A stretch of 64,000 nucleotides of DNA from Bacillus sp. ISL-45 (GTDB taxonomy: Bacteria; Bacillota; Bacilli; Bacillales; Cytobacillaceae), in NCBI RefSeq assembly GCF_018613195.1, contig NZ_JAGGQQ010000004.1, positions 335,375 to 399,374 on the forward strand. The letters run 5' to 3'. Positions 8,923 to 17,817 of this stretch are shown piece by piece. A model generated the notes under the pieces. The model was given only the letters and a program-made list of their open reading frames with translations, had not been told where the DNA came from and did no database searches. The number at the start of each line of letters is the position of its first letter. Within the stretch, counting starts at the first letter, position 1. A program made the translations under genes and the position numbers.

Positions 8923-10557
8923 TTACAGCTTAATAACTTTGTGTGTTCCATCGAATTCATAATCCAGCTTTAGTAAATCTGGTATTAAATCCAATCCGAA
9001 CTTATTTAAATAGTAGAATGGGTTCCAGACTCTTTCCTGCGGTGAACCGCCTGGCCTTAACGCGTTTTCTACTCTTGTGAATTTGCGCAGGATATGATCA
9101 TGCTTTCGGCAAATTGCCTCTACTATTTTATCCTCCATGAATTCAACCTGCTTAAGCAGGATGGATTCGTTCTTCTGGAGCATAGGCATCAATACGGGGT
9201 CGATTCCGTTGGATTTTTCACGGATGACTTTATATTGATCTGCCAGCATCGTTTTTACATTCTCGAAAAGTTCTTCTACTTCACGATCCTTTAGAGAATC
9301 GATAAATTTCAGCTCATGCCCATTTGTACCAGAAATTAAAACCTCTTTCAAATCAAGGTTCAATTCGTCAAGGTCAGACTCAATCGACCCTTCGAGCAAT
9401 GTTATGTTGAGTCTTGGAACAAGCGGCGGCATTTTTAGACTAAAATGTTCAAAAGCAAGTTTCAGCTCAGCCCAATAGGCAATTTCTCCAGGTCCGCCTA
9501 TGAACGCTAGCGTCGGGAACAGCCACTCCTGCATTAACGGACGAGTAACGACATTATTGCTCAGCTTTTCAGGATATTCGTTCGCAATCTCCACCAGCTC
9601 TTCATATGTGAAGCTGACTTCCCCATTTTTACCTGAAAACCCTCCACTTTGTGGGTCAAACTGGAGCAAAATCCGCTCATTTACTTTTTCATCGTAAAAG
9701 AAAAGATTGGCAGCATACTCGCTAATATCGATCATATTCGCAAACCCAGCACCATCTGTCCGTTCTTGCTGCCCTAGAACCGCGGACGTAATTTCACGAT
9801 GATTTTGGATTTGCTTGATAAAACATTCCTTTTCCAGCCTGCGCAACTCTTTATTTCCGGAATCAACAATCAGCAAGCCTGAATCCTTGAATAGCTCCAT
9901 GATGATCCTTGCGAAAAAATCAACAAAGGATTCCGCAGTCTTCAACGATTCCAGGGCAAATGCCAATACCTCTTTCGTGTGCTTGGTCTCTCCGTAAGTT
10001 TCCATAATCTCTTCAACCCAGGAATAGCAAAGGTCCCTGTTTATACACACTTCTGAAATCATTTTCTTCTCTAGATTCTTCTCAGGATAAACCCACTTTT
10101 CCTGCTTATTGTCCTTCATGACGTACACATGGTTAACTTCCTGGTAGTCATGGTCTTCCCCGGCAATCCAGAATACGGGTACGACAGGAACGCCAAGCTC
10201 AGCCTCTTTTTGTTCAGCAAGCTTGATAATTGAAATCACTTTATGAATTGTATATAGCGGACCAGTCAGAATACCGGCTTGCTGCCCTCCGATGACAGCA
10301 ACGCTATTTTCTTTTCTCAGCTTATTGATATTATCAGTGATTTTTTCAGAGTTCGCATAACGGGACATAAAGGACTGGATATGGTCTGCAAGCTCATTCC
10401 TCATAAAGCTTCTATTTTTCAATTCATCCAGGCGGTGAATATAAGCGTTTTTATCGTTAAAATTATAATGAAAGAAGCTCTGCAGCCCAGGGCTTCCAGT
10501 TAGATAATCTGTCGCAAACCGGTTCGCAGCCGGAAGAGAGAGATTTAACATCTCCAT
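8923..10557 (-). CDS. bshC: Bacillithiol synthase BshC (YllA)
   Basis: Adds cysteine to glucosamine-malate in the last step of bacillithiol synthesis, in the cytoplasm. The 544-residue length and N-terminal layout match the family (B. subtilis 539). Recognisable blocks are AVIGGQQAGILTGPLYT near 88, VPVFWIAGEDHDYQEVNH near 127 and the C-terminal ERVWNPFYYLNKFG, with a coiled-coil insertion between. It sits next to mraZ as in other Bacillus, and ends in its own terminator. Two possible ATGs lie two codons apart; the first is used because it is nearer AAAGGA. Confidence 0.93.
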   Translation of the reverse strand: MEMLNLSLPAANRFATDYLTGSPGLQSFFHYNFNDKNAYIHRLDELKNRSFMRNELADHIQSFMSRYANSEKITDNINKLRKENSVAVIGGQQAGILTGPLYTIHKVISIIKLAEQKEAELGVPVVPVFWIAGEDHDYQEVNHVYVMKDNKQEKWVYPEKNLEKKMISEVCINRDLCYSWVEEIMETYGETKHTKEVLAFALESLKTAESFVDFFARIIMELFKDSGLLIVDSGNKELRRLEKECFIKQIQNHREITSAVLGQQERTDGAGFANMIDISEYAANLFFYDEKVNERILLQFDPQSGGFSGKNGEVSFTYEELVEIANEYPEKLSNNVVTRPLMQEWLFPTLAFIGGPGEIAYWAELKLAFEHFSLKMPPLVPRLNITLLEGSIESDLDELNLDLKEVLISGTNGHELKFIDSLKDREVEELFENVKTMLADQYKVIREKSNGIDPVLMPMLQKNESILLKQVEFMEDKIVEAICRKHDHILRKFTRVENALRPGGSPQERVWNPFYYLNKFGLDLIPDLLKLDYEFDGTHKVIKL

Positions 10558-10690
10558 TAACTTGTACTTCCTTTCTCGTAAGCAATTTTCACTGTTATGA
10601 GTATAGCATTGTTTGAATTGAAAAGAAAAAAACTTTGCCTTCCGAAATTTATAAAATCAAGATTCTTTTTAATCAAGCTTAGGATAAGCT

Positions 10691-10727
10691 AAAAAAAATG
10701 CTGGACCCTCTATTAAGACGGTCCAAC
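10691..10727 (-). terminator. Terminator after the DUF3397 gene
   Basis: Minus strand stem GTTGGACC with GGTCCAGC, 12-base loop, followed by T7-8. It separates the panE-DUF3397 pair from bshC. Confidence 0.85.
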
Positions 10728-10733
10728 ACTAGA

Positions 10734-11123
10734 TTAAGCAAACAGGAATGTCAGGCGTTTAAACAAACCATACAGCACAAGGACGATGTACGCAGAAAAG
10801 AAAAGCAGGAAATTGAACCGCCAAAAGCCCTTAAATACCTTCGGCAACAATATCTCCTCTTTGTATTTCCAGTGAATCAATACAAATATAGCCGCAAGTG
10901 CAAACAAGATGATTAAGATCAGCCATAGGAACGACTTTTCCCAGATGGTGACAATCAAAAAATGGACAGACAGCACCAGCAAAAAGGTGCTGAAGTCTAG
11001 AGCCATATTTACAGACCTTCGATGGTTGCCTGTAATTTGCTTACTGATGATGAACACAGTGAGGTAGCCAATCATTGGAACTGTGATCAATGTGGCCACA
11101 AGTGCGGAGAAGAATCCCGGCAT
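10734..11123 (-). CDS. DUF3397 family membrane protein
   Basis: 129 residues with four predicted membrane segments (about 5-25, 37-56, 62-84, 100-122) and short basic loops, as in the DUF3397 family found next to panE/bshC in Bacillus. Function unknown. The ATG at 11123 overlaps the panE stop by one base (TGATG); a GTG one codon earlier is possible but lies too close to AGGGAGG. Translational coupling to panE suggests co-production only, not a role in pantothenate synthesis. Confidence 0.75.
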   Translation of the reverse strand: MPGFFSALVATLITVPMIGYLTVFIISKQITGNHRRSVNMALDFSTFLLVLSVHFLIVTIWEKSFLWLILIILFALAAIFVLIHWKYKEEILLPKVFKGFWRFNFLLFFSAYIVLVLYGLFKRLTFLFA

Positions 11124-12019
11124 CACGCTCCCTCCCTTTCGTGCTCCTTCCCCTTGATGCAGTGATAATAATTATGTATTAATGGAGCTTTTTTATTTTT
11201 GCTTCTGGCTAATTCGAGCAAATATCCAAGGATGGCATCAATTTCTGTTTGTCTGCCATTTTCAATATCCTTATACATGGATGAATGGTTATTTGCTGTT
11301 TTTTCACAAACTGCCTTAAGGTTATTAAAGTACTGTTCCCAATTAGGCAGTTCAAGTATATAAGCACATTCTTCAAACATTTGCTTAAAGATCTCAAAAT
11401 AATATGTATTCTGGACCAGTTCACCATTTTTCACTTTAAGGATCGCCGTCAATGGATTGATCACCGCATTGACTACCAGCTTTTTTATAAGCATCTCCTT
11501 GTAGTCTGGCTCCAGGATAAACGGAAAACCTGATGGAGCTATAGTAGATAATTCTTTAAGTACCCCCGCATTTCCTCTAAATATCGCAGTTCTGGTCACG
11601 CCCATCCCATTATGTTGAACTGTAAATCCGTTCACTCTAACAGCTCCGTGTTCAACAGAACCAACATAAATTTCATCTGCTGCCAACTCAGAAAGTAATT
11701 TGATATGGGCATAGCCATTTTGAAGGAAAAGGATGCTTCCCTTGGCCTGATCTTTTAAATCAGATAGTAAACCAGAGAGCTGGTACTGTTTTACGGCAAC
11801 AACTGTTAAATCTTCGTTTCCCCTCCAAGCATGGATTGGGGCAGCAGTTACCTGGCATGAATCCTGCTCTATTCCACCTTGAACAAGACGCAGACCGTGT
11901 TCGTTAATTAAGTCTGCTTGTTCCTCTGTCCTTGTGTAGACGGTGACCTGATTGTGCAAGCCTAGGTAATAAGAGAATAACAAACCTATTGACCCGCCGC
12001 CGATTATTCCTATTTTCAT
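11123..12019 (-). CDS. panE: 2-dehydropantoate 2-reductase family protein (YlbQ)
   Basis: NADPH-dependent ketopantoate reductase, second step of pantothenate synthesis. The 298-residue protein begins with the Rossmann motif GIIGGGSIGLL, has the VAVKQYQ segment near 74, the LQNGYAH motif near 98 and KLVVNAVINPLTA with the catalytic lysine near 176, then the helical C-terminal domain. The place between ylbP/gerR and bshC is that of B. subtilis ylbQ, named panE. Substrate is inferred from family and synteny; ApbA/PanE homologues can act on other ketoacids. Confidence 0.88.
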   Translation of the reverse strand: MKIGIIGGGSIGLLFSYYLGLHNQVTVYTRTEEQADLINEHGLRLVQGGIEQDSCQVTAAPIHAWRGNEDLTVVAVKQYQLSGLLSDLKDQAKGSILFLQNGYAHIKLLSELAADEIYVGSVEHGAVRVNGFTVQHNGMGVTRTAIFRGNAGVLKELSTIAPSGFPFILEPDYKEMLIKKLVVNAVINPLTAILKVKNGELVQNTYYFEIFKQMFEECAYILELPNWEQYFNNLKAVCEKTANNHSSMYKDIENGRQTEIDAILGYLLELARSKNKKAPLIHNYYHCIKGKEHEREGA

Positions 12020-12263
12020 AAGTATCCCTCATTTTGCCCTTACACTAGATTAGGGCATTTCTTGCTTCTATCCCTGAAAAATAATAATTTTATGATCTTT
12101 CCTTAAATGATTGCTTTTTTCAAGTAGATACTGGAGAGCAAAAACAGCCGTTATTTAAGTATTTTAATGACTTTAGTCATATTTTAGCAGAAACAATTGC
12201 TTCTTAGGAAGAAGGGATTATGTTATTTCAATTAAATTTAATAGAGTATTCGCTTTTGTTACT

Positions 12264-12299
12264 AAAAAATGAAACGGAGATCCAGAAGGGATCTCCGTT
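12264..12299 (-). terminator. Terminator of the acyl-CoA carboxylase operon
   Basis: Perfect 11-bp stem AACGGAGATCC/GGATCTCCGTT (12299-12289, 12283-12273), five-base loop, then TTCATTTTTT on the minus strand. It lies just after the carboxyltransferase stop. Confidence 0.85.
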
Positions 12300-12305
12300 T
12301 TGCTT

Positions 12306-13847
12306 TTATACGGGGTATACAGGATGTTTCCTGACACTGAATTCCATATCTTTTGATTCGTATAGTTTAAATCGATCAATGAGTGCATTCCTCAGGTCGT
12401 TGGCAGCGACGATATCATCAACGATCAATTCGGAAGCAAGCTTATAGATATCGATACTTTCTTTATATTCCTGGTGTTTTTCCTGGACAAATGCAATTTT
12501 TTCTTTAGGGTCTTCAATTTGATTGATTTTATTGGAGTAGACTGCATTGACAGCAGCTTCCGGACCCATTACCGCGATTTGGGCAGTCGGCAGGGCGATG
12601 CAGCAATCTGGCTCAAAAGCTGGTCCTGCCATCGCATACAGGCCTGCTCCATATGCCTTACGGACAACTACAGATATTTTTGGTACAGTAGCTGAACTCA
12701 TCGCAGCAATCAGCTTCGCACCATGGCGGATAATGCCGGCTCTCTCCACTTTCGTACCAATCATGAATCCTGGCACGTCAGCAAGGAACAGCAATGGGAT
12801 ATGGAAGGCATCACAGAGCGTGATGAATTTAGCAGCCTTATCGGCAGAGTCCACGAACAATACTCCGCCCTTCACCTTTGGCTGGTTGGCAATGATTCCA
12901 ACTGCCCTTCCATCTATACGGGCAAGCCCCGTGATGATTTCAGGCGCGAACAGCTTTTTGATTTCAAAGAAACTTCCTTCGTCGATCAGCGCATCAATGC
13001 CTTCATACATATCAAATGGAGCGTTCTGATTCACTGGAACAATCTCTTCAAGACTTCTTCCAGCCTTGGGAGCCACTCCTTCGACCAAATCTGTCTTCGA
13101 CTGGAAATTAGCAGGGAAATAACTTAAATAGCGCTTCGCTGATTCAATGGCTTCTTCCTCGCTATAAACGAGCATATCGCCTACACCACTGACAGAGCAA
13201 TGCATCCGGGCGCCGCCCATTTCCTCAAGCGTTACCTTTTCGCCGATTACCTTTTCCGCCATCCTTGGTGATCCAAGATACATCGAAGCATTCTGGTCAA
13301 CCATGATCACGATATCGCAGAAAGCAGGAATATATGCTCCGCCAGCTGCAGAAGGCCCGAAAAGAAGGCAGATTTGCGGGATTACTCCAGACAATTTCAC
13401 CTGATTATAAAAAATCTTTCCTGCTCCCCGTCTGTTCGGAAACATATCAAGCTGATCGGTAATTCGGGCGCCAGCCGAATCGACCAGATACAATAAAGGC
13501 ACCTTTAATTTTTCAGCTGTTTCCTGGATTCTGATGATCTTCTCAACAGTCCTGGCGCCCCATGAGCCGGCTTTTATTGTTGAATCGTTCGCCATAACAC
13601 AAACTGTTTGCCCGCCGATTTTGCCGATAGCCGTTACGACACCATCTGCCGGAAGGTCACCAGCCTGGAAATTAGCGAATTTGCCATCTTCCTCATAGAC
13701 ACCGTCGTCAAATAATAGATTCAAACGCTCACGCACAAATAATTTATTTTGTTCAGCCAGCTTTTCATGATACTTAGGTTGTCCGCCAGCCTCGATTTGT
13801 TGAACTTTTTCCTGTAATGAATCAGTTAAAGTTTTCGCGGTAGTCAT
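12306..13847 (-). CDS. Acyl-CoA carboxylase, carboxyltransferase (beta) subunit
   Basis: Moves CO2 from carboxybiotin to an acyl-CoA. The 513 residues hold the two crotonase-like halves of the carboxyltransferase domain: N-half with GSWGARTVEKI near 92 and FGPSAAGGAYIPAFCDIV near 163, C-half with FLADVPGFMIGTKVE near 358 and KAYGAGLYAMAG near 398. It is one fused chain like propionyl- or methylcrotonyl-CoA carboxylase beta (B. subtilis YqjD, YngE), not the split AccA/AccD of fatty acid synthesis. It is last in an operon with a biotin carrier and biotin carboxylase. The acyl substrate cannot be told from sequence alone; propionyl- or methylcrotonyl-CoA is most likely. Confidence 0.88.
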   Translation of the reverse strand: MTTAKTLTDSLQEKVQQIEAGGQPKYHEKLAEQNKLFVRERLNLLFDDGVYEEDGKFANFQAGDLPADGVVTAIGKIGGQTVCVMANDSTIKAGSWGARTVEKIIRIQETAEKLKVPLLYLVDSAGARITDQLDMFPNRRGAGKIFYNQVKLSGVIPQICLLFGPSAAGGAYIPAFCDIVIMVDQNASMYLGSPRMAEKVIGEKVTLEEMGGARMHCSVSGVGDMLVYSEEEAIESAKRYLSYFPANFQSKTDLVEGVAPKAGRSLEEIVPVNQNAPFDMYEGIDALIDEGSFFEIKKLFAPEIITGLARIDGRAVGIIANQPKVKGGVLFVDSADKAAKFITLCDAFHIPLLFLADVPGFMIGTKVERAGIIRHGAKLIAAMSSATVPKISVVVRKAYGAGLYAMAGPAFEPDCCIALPTAQIAVMGPEAAVNAVYSNKINQIEDPKEKIAFVQEKHQEYKESIDIYKLASELIVDDIVAANDLRNALIDRFKLYESKDMEFSVRKHPVYPV

Positions 13848-13868
13848 CCTTCTCCTCCTTAAAATCTA

Positions 13869-14081
13869 TTATTCTAGTACAAGCAGGACATCGCCTTCGT
13901 TCACAAAGTCCCCGATGTTCACTTTTACTTCTGCAACGTTTCCAGCGCCCTGGCTTTCAACTGGGATTTCCATCTTCATCGATTCAAGCATCAGGACTTC
14001 CTGCCCTTCTGATACCGTATCTCCTGCTGCAACCATTACATTAAGTACTGTCCCTGCCATATTTGCTGTAATTTCCTTCAT
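13869..14081 (-). CDS. Biotin/lipoyl carrier protein of the acyl-CoA carboxylase
   Basis: A free-standing 70-residue biotinyl domain: MLESMKMEIPV near 28 carries the target lysine (ESMKM in place of the usual EAMKM), followed by FVNEGDVLLVLE closing the barrel. It matches YngHB-type short carriers of Bacillus, which lack the Pro/Ala-rich N-terminal arm of AccB. AGGAGG lies eight bases before the ATG. It sits between the biotin carboxylase (15 bases away) and the carboxyltransferase and is their moving arm. Confidence 0.88.
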   Translation of the reverse strand: MKEITANMAGTVLNVMVAAGDTVSEGQEVLMLESMKMEIPVESQGAGNVAEVKVNIGDFVNEGDVLLVLE

Positions 14082-14095
14082 GTTCTTTTCCTCCT

Positions 14096-15439
14096 TTATT
14101 TGGATGCCATTTTTCTTTCCGTTAAATAGGCTGTCGTATAATTGCCTGATTTGAAGCCTTCTTCGCTCAAAATTTCCGCAAACAACGGAGCATTTGATTT
14201 AATTCCTTCCAGTTTCAGGGTCGCAAAAAATTCCTGAGCTAGCTGGATCGCTTCTTCGCGGCTATCGCCCCCTACTATGCACTTAGCAACCATAGGGTCA
14301 TAAAAAGGGGTTACAGTCGAACCGGACTCATATCCAGAATCAACTCGGACGCCTTCTGCCTCCAGCCATGAAAAATCGCTGATTTTACCAGGTGAAGGCA
14401 GGAACCTTACCGGATCTTCCGCATACAAACGGAATTCGATAGCCCATCCCTTCTTCACGATTTCATCCTGGAGCAACGGCAGTTTTTCACCGCGTGCCAC
14501 AAGGATTTGCCACTTAACAAGATCCAGGCCTGTAATGGTTTCTGTGACTGGATGTTCAACCTGCAGTCTGGTGTTCATTTCGAGGAAGTAGAAGTTCTCA
14601 TCCTCGTCGACAATGAATTCCACCGTTCCTGCGTTCACATAATCCACTGCCTTGGCAGCTTTAACAGCCGTTTCATACATCTTTTGCCTTGCTTCATCCT
14701 TCAGGAATGGCGACGGTGCCTCCTCAATCACCTTTTGGTGGCGGCGCTGTACAGAGCAATCACGTTCAAACATATGTACATGGTTGCCATGGGTATCGCC
14801 AAAAATTTGCACCTCGACATGCCGGGCATTTTTGATGTATTTCTCAATGAATACTTCATCGGAGCCAAAGTAAGCCTTTGCCCTGCCCTTTGTTGAATCA
14901 TAATTCTTAGCGAGCGCTTGCTCATTTTCACAGAGGACCATGCCAATACCGCCCCCGCCCCCGCTCGCCTTCAGCATGACAGGGTAGCCGATTTCATCTG
15001 CGAGCCTAATGGCATCCTCTAGTGTTTTCAAACCTTGGTCACTTCCAGGCACGACTGGTACACCGGCTGATTCCATCGTCGATCTAGCAATGATTTTATC
15101 GCCCATTTTTTCAATCGTATCCGGAGCTGGACCGATAAAAGTCAAGCCGGCTTCCTTTACCTTACGGGCAAATCCTGCGTTTTCTGATAAAAAGCCATAA
15201 CCAGGGTGGATTCCGTCGACATTTTCTTCCTTTGCGATTCTTAAGATTTCATCTGCATTGAGATATGATTTTTGAACAGGCGGCTCACCAATCCGGTAAG
15301 CGCTGTCAGCTTCTTTTACAAAAGGCATCTCTTTATCCGCATCTGAATAGACAGCCACAGTTTGGACCCCCAGTTCGCGGCAAGTACGGATAATGCGAAG
15401 CGCAATTTCTCCTCTGTTTGCAATCAATATTTTTTGCAC
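14096..15439 (-). CDS. Biotin carboxylase subunit of acyl-CoA carboxylase
   Basis: ATP-dependent carboxylation of the carrier biotin. The 447 residues give the standard three parts: N-domain (KILIANRGEIALRI), ATP-grasp with the lid loop KASGGGGGIGM near 158, the catalytic EMNTRLQVEHPVTE near 288, and the C-terminal biotin carboxylase domain. The start is GTG, with AAAGGGG seven bases upstream; the next residues MQKILIANRG match the family. It heads the operon. A near-consensus promoter and a perfect cre site lie upstream, so carbon catabolite repression by CcpA is likely, which suits a catabolic enzyme rather than the fatty-acid-synthesis AccC. Confidence 0.9.
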   Translation of the reverse strand: MQKILIANRGEIALRIIRTCRELGVQTVAVYSDADKEMPFVKEADSAYRIGEPPVQKSYLNADEILRIAKEENVDGIHPGYGFLSENAGFARKVKEAGLTFIGPAPDTIEKMGDKIIARSTMESAGVPVVPGSDQGLKTLEDAIRLADEIGYPVMLKASGGGGGIGMVLCENEQALAKNYDSTKGRAKAYFGSDEVFIEKYIKNARHVEVQIFGDTHGNHVHMFERDCSVQRRHQKVIEEAPSPFLKDEARQKMYETAVKAAKAVDYVNAGTVEFIVDEDENFYFLEMNTRLQVEHPVTETITGLDLVKWQILVARGEKLPLLQDEIVKKGWAIEFRLYAEDPVRFLPSPGKISDFSWLEAEGVRVDSGYESGSTVTPFYDPMVAKCIVGGDSREEAIQLAQEFFATLKLEGIKSNAPLFAEILSEEGFKSGNYTTAYLTERKMASK

Positions 15440-15481
15440 GCTCTTTCCCCTTTCCCGTAAAAAATTCGCTTACTCTATAAA

Positions 15482-15511
15482 ATTCTACAATATTCTGTTT
15501 ATTTCCTGCAA
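15482..15511 (-). promoter_or_regulatory. Candidate sigma-A promoter of the acyl-CoA carboxylase operon
   Basis: Minus strand TTGCAG (15511-15506), 18-base spacer, TAGAAT (15487-15482). The predicted start leaves a leader of about 35 bases to the GTG. Confidence 0.5.
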
Positions 15512-15514
15512 AAA

Positions 15515-15529
15515 TTGGAACCGCTTTCT
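15515..15529. promoter_or_regulatory. CcpA cre site upstream of the acyl-CoA carboxylase operon
   Basis: TTGGAACCGCTTTCT fits the consensus WTGNAANCGNWNNCW at every defined position. It ends four bases upstream of the candidate -35 box, a position from which CcpA can block RNA polymerase. This predicts repression by preferred sugars. Confidence 0.7.
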
Positions 15530-15777
15530 AAATTTCAAATGCAGAATTTTTCATGTTTTTATAATATAATAAAAATAGGCTATAAAAAACAAATATATTC
15601 AGCTGCCTTTAAATATACCAAATTTCAGGTATATATATATTGCCGATTTCGAAAGCATGATGTCTTTAAATCTCTTCTCAGCCTTGAAAGATTTTATCAT
15701 CCGGCTATGGAGGAGCAAGCTTTCAATGAGAGCAGTATACAATGAATTTTTTGGCGGCTTGATTGGGGGATTGTTTT

Positions 15778-16251
15778 ATGGTGAATAAAGTGGAAAAACT
15801 GAAAATCAATTATAAGACTTTAGAAGAATTCAAAAAGTTCAAGGAGTATGGCCACCAGGAGCTTTCAATGCTTGAGGATTTGGAAGCAAACATTGTGGAA
15901 AATGATAGCGATTCTCCGTTCTACGGAATCTACTTCGGCGACAAGCTCGTGGCCCGTATGAGCCTTTACCAGGTCAAGAAGCAGTTTGACCGCTATTTTG
16001 AGCCACCCCAGGACTACCTGGAGCTTTGGAAGTTAGAGGTGCTTCCAAATTACCAGGGCAAGGGCTATGGCAAAGCACTCGTTGAATTCGCGAAGGGTTT
16101 CGGTCTGCCGATCAAAACGAACCCTCGGGTAAAATCCCAGGACTTCTGGGAAAAGATGGGCTTTACGCCAGTCCATTATGATGTAGAGAGAGACCGTGGG
16201 GAGAATCCGCTTGTCTGGTATCCAGCTGGTGTAACTGAACAGCTTCAATAA
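15778..16251 (+). CDS. ylbP: GNAT family N-acetyltransferase YlbP
   Basis: 157-residue GNAT fold protein of unknown substrate. The acetyl-CoA loop is seen as LEVLPNYQGKGYGKALVEFA (Q/R-x-x-G-x-G/A). The start is ATG at 15778 (MVNKVEKLKINYKTLEEF), seven bases after GGGGGA; an in-frame TTG five codons earlier has no room for a ribosome site. Synteny with B. subtilis ylbP, next to gerR (ylbO), is exact, though gerR is convergent with it here. A strong terminator follows. Confidence 0.85.
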   Translation: MVNKVEKLKINYKTLEEFKKFKEYGHQELSMLEDLEANIVENDSDSPFYGIYFGDKLVARMSLYQVKKQFDRYFEPPQDYLELWKLEVLPNYQGKGYGKALVEFAKGFGLPIKTNPRVKSQDFWEKMGFTPVHYDVERDRGENPLVWYPAGVTEQLQ

Positions 16252-16312
16252 TTACAGTTCAACTGCGATATGCGCAGGAGCAAATATTTTTTTCCATAAC
16301 CGTACAATAATA

Positions 16313-16341
16313 GCGCCTGCCATGATCGGCAGGCGCTTTTT
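16313..16341 (+). terminator. Terminator of ylbP
   Basis: GCGCCTGCC, loop ATGATC, GGCAGGCGC, then T5 on the plus strand. On the minus strand the downstream run is broken, so it is weaker for gerR. Confidence 0.88.
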
Positions 16342-16346
16342 ATTGC

Positions 16347-16967
16347 CTATTTTTCTATTTTTTCCAGATTTCCTTTACCCTCAACCTGGAAGTTTATTCT
16401 TTGTTGTTGGTCCTCACTTTTAGGGCCTACTCTTTTTTTTGCTCGGTCCATGATGTCAATCAAGGCACGATAGTCTTCTTCCATAGAACGCAGTTGGGTT
16501 TCCAATTTTTCGTTTTCGGCAGACAAGTAATAGATTTGCTTTTCAAGCCCGCGGATTTGATCTTTTTGCACATCCTGGCTGTTTGCAGCTGCCGCTTTTT
16601 CATAGAGGTCATCGAGGTATTGTTTTACGGCTTCGATACTAAGGCTGGATTGCTTTTCCTCTTGTTCTGTAGGACTGGTAGGCACTTCGCTCACTGGCGC
16701 CGCAGGCTCCTCTGCTCTCTCCTGTGTTTTCGCCTGTTTTTTCGCTTCCTTTCGCTGTTTTTTCGCCAGCTCAATACCAGATTTATATTGCTTTCTCACA
16801 TACGAATTCCAGCGGAAACCGCAAGCTGCAGCAGTCCTCGAAAGCTGTTTTCCTACTTCATCAAATGCTTTTAATTGGGTGCCGCCTTCTCGGATATTGC
16901 GCAATACTACTTCAGCCAGCAATAAGTCTTCATCCTGTGACCAGGCATCCTGACGGGTTAATGGCAT
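16347..16967 (-). CDS. gerR: RsfA/GerR-family sporulation transcription factor (YlbO)
   Basis: 206 residues. The N-terminal part (residues 1-60; [16 protein letters not shown], then [18 protein letters not shown]) is the Myb/SANT-like DNA-binding domain shared by RsfA, YlbO and SpoIIID-era regulators; the middle is Lys/Glu/Ala-rich and the C-terminal third is a coiled coil (about 115-170). In B. subtilis ylbO is gerR, a sigma-E-made mother-cell regulator of coat genes. Synteny with rpmF and ylbP supports this. The start was put at ATG; TTG one codon upstream is a near alternative. Upstream GTCTATCT-N13-CATATGAA is a weak sigma-E-like match. Confidence 0.82.
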   Translation of the reverse strand: MPLTRQDAWSQDEDLLLAEVVLRNIREGGTQLKAFDEVGKQLSRTAAACGFRWNSYVRKQYKSGIELAKKQRKEAKKQAKTQERAEEPAAPVSEVPTSPTEQEEKQSSLSIEAVKQYLDDLYEKAAAANSQDVQKDQIRGLEKQIYYLSAENEKLETQLRSMEEDYRALIDIMDRAKKRVGPKSEDQQQRINFQVEGKGNLEKIEK

Positions 16968-17046
16968 CAATAAATCCCTCCTATTGTTTTTTATTCATTC
17001 ATATGCATCTAATAGGAAAGATAGACTGATATCACCTAATACCCTG

Positions 17047-17817
17047 CTAATTATTTTTATTTTTTTTAATCATGAATTCGTCCACTTTATTATGATGGGC
17101 TTCATGCTCCCACAGTACAGCACATCTCGCAGCTTCCTCTTCCATCCTTTCTCTCATTGATAAGTGCTCCCATTTTTTATTCAATAAAGTTTTATAGGCT
17201 TCTAAAACAGTTGTCTCTTTTTTCAAGCTGCCTTCCATAAATGAGAGACAGGCATCTATCGGATGTTCTTTATAAATATGGTGGATGAATCCAATGTCCT
17301 TGAGTTCTTCTGCAGTATATATTTTCGCATCAAGCAGCATTTTCATCGCGATATTCTGCGGAAGTTTCTCCAAGAGGACCGAGCCTCCTCCCCAGCCAGT
17401 CGTAATGGCGAGGTTCCCCTGGACAAAGCCCGCTTTCATCCCTTCTCTTCCAATCCGGAAGTCGCAGGCTGAAGCAATTTCGCAACCGCCTCCTACAGCA
17501 GAACCATTTAGAATGGCAATAGTCGGTTTTGGAAGGACAAGGAGCTTGTATAAAATACTAGCCATCCTTGAAAGCATCCCATACGCCTGCGACTCTGTTT
17601 TTAAACGATGAAAGGCCGATAAATCGCCTCCGGAACAAAATGCCTGGCCGCCTGCCCCCGTAATAGCAAATACTTTAACATCGTTTCCAGCAGCCATTTC
17701 GATTGCTTTTTCCAGTCCGGCCATTACATCATAATCAATGGCATTTCTCCTGTCAGGCCTGTTGATTGTAAATAGCAGTACTCCATCTTTTTCTTTAGAT
17801 ATTATGTATGGATTCAT
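17047..17817 (-). CDS. Enoyl-CoA hydratase/isomerase (crotonase) family protein
   Basis: 256 residues with the crotonase fold. The oxyanion-hole segments are seen as FAITGAGGQAFCSGGDLSAF near 53 and GSAVGGGCEIASACDFRIG near 104. The usual catalytic Glu pair is not clear: the position before GWGGGSVLLEKLP is not acidic, so isomerase or hydrolase activity is possible. It precedes gerR on the same strand by 79 bases with no terminator between, and is not part of B. subtilis gene order here. With the nearby acyl-CoA carboxylase it suggests an acyl-CoA breakdown module brought into this neighbourhood. Confidence 0.75.
   Translation of the reverse strand: MNPYIISKEKDGVLLFTINRPDRRNAIDYDVMAGLEKAIEMAAGNDVKVFAITGAGGQAFCSGGDLSAFHRLKTESQAYGMLSRMASILYKLLVLPKPTIAILNGSAVGGGCEIASACDFRIGREGMKAGFVQGNLAITTGWGGGSVLLEKLPQNIAMKMLLDAKIYTAEELKDIGFIHHIYKEHPIDACLSFMEGSLKKETTVLEAYKTLLNKKWEHLSMRERMEEEAARCAVLWEHEAHHNKVDEFMIKKNKNN

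Larger units (their letters stand above)
15440..15777. other. Divergent intergenic region between the carboxylase operon and ylbP
   Basis: 338 bases without a supported gene. The side toward the carboxylase has a promoter and cre site. The rest is AT-rich (for example TATATATATTGCC near 15636) and probably holds the ylbP promoter, which I could not place. A 76-codon plus-strand frame at 15515-15745 has no ribosome site or family match. Confidence 0.6.

Noticed and set aside
8536-8933. Plus-strand frames of 117 and 75 codons opposite the mraZ-bshC gap
   Set aside because: They run through the 50-52-bp array and the bshC terminator and have no ribosome site.
12547-13029. 160-codon plus-strand frame inside the carboxyltransferase gene
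   Set aside because: Antisense shadow; codon pattern follows the minus-strand gene.
12306-15439. Housekeeping acetyl-CoA carboxylase (accA/B/C/D)
   Set aside because: The carboxyltransferase is a single fused chain and the carrier is a short lone biotinyl domain, as in catabolic acyl-CoA carboxylases.
15515-15745. 76-codon plus-strand frame upstream of ylbP
   Set aside because: AT-driven composition, no ribosome site, and it covers the carboxylase promoter and cre site.
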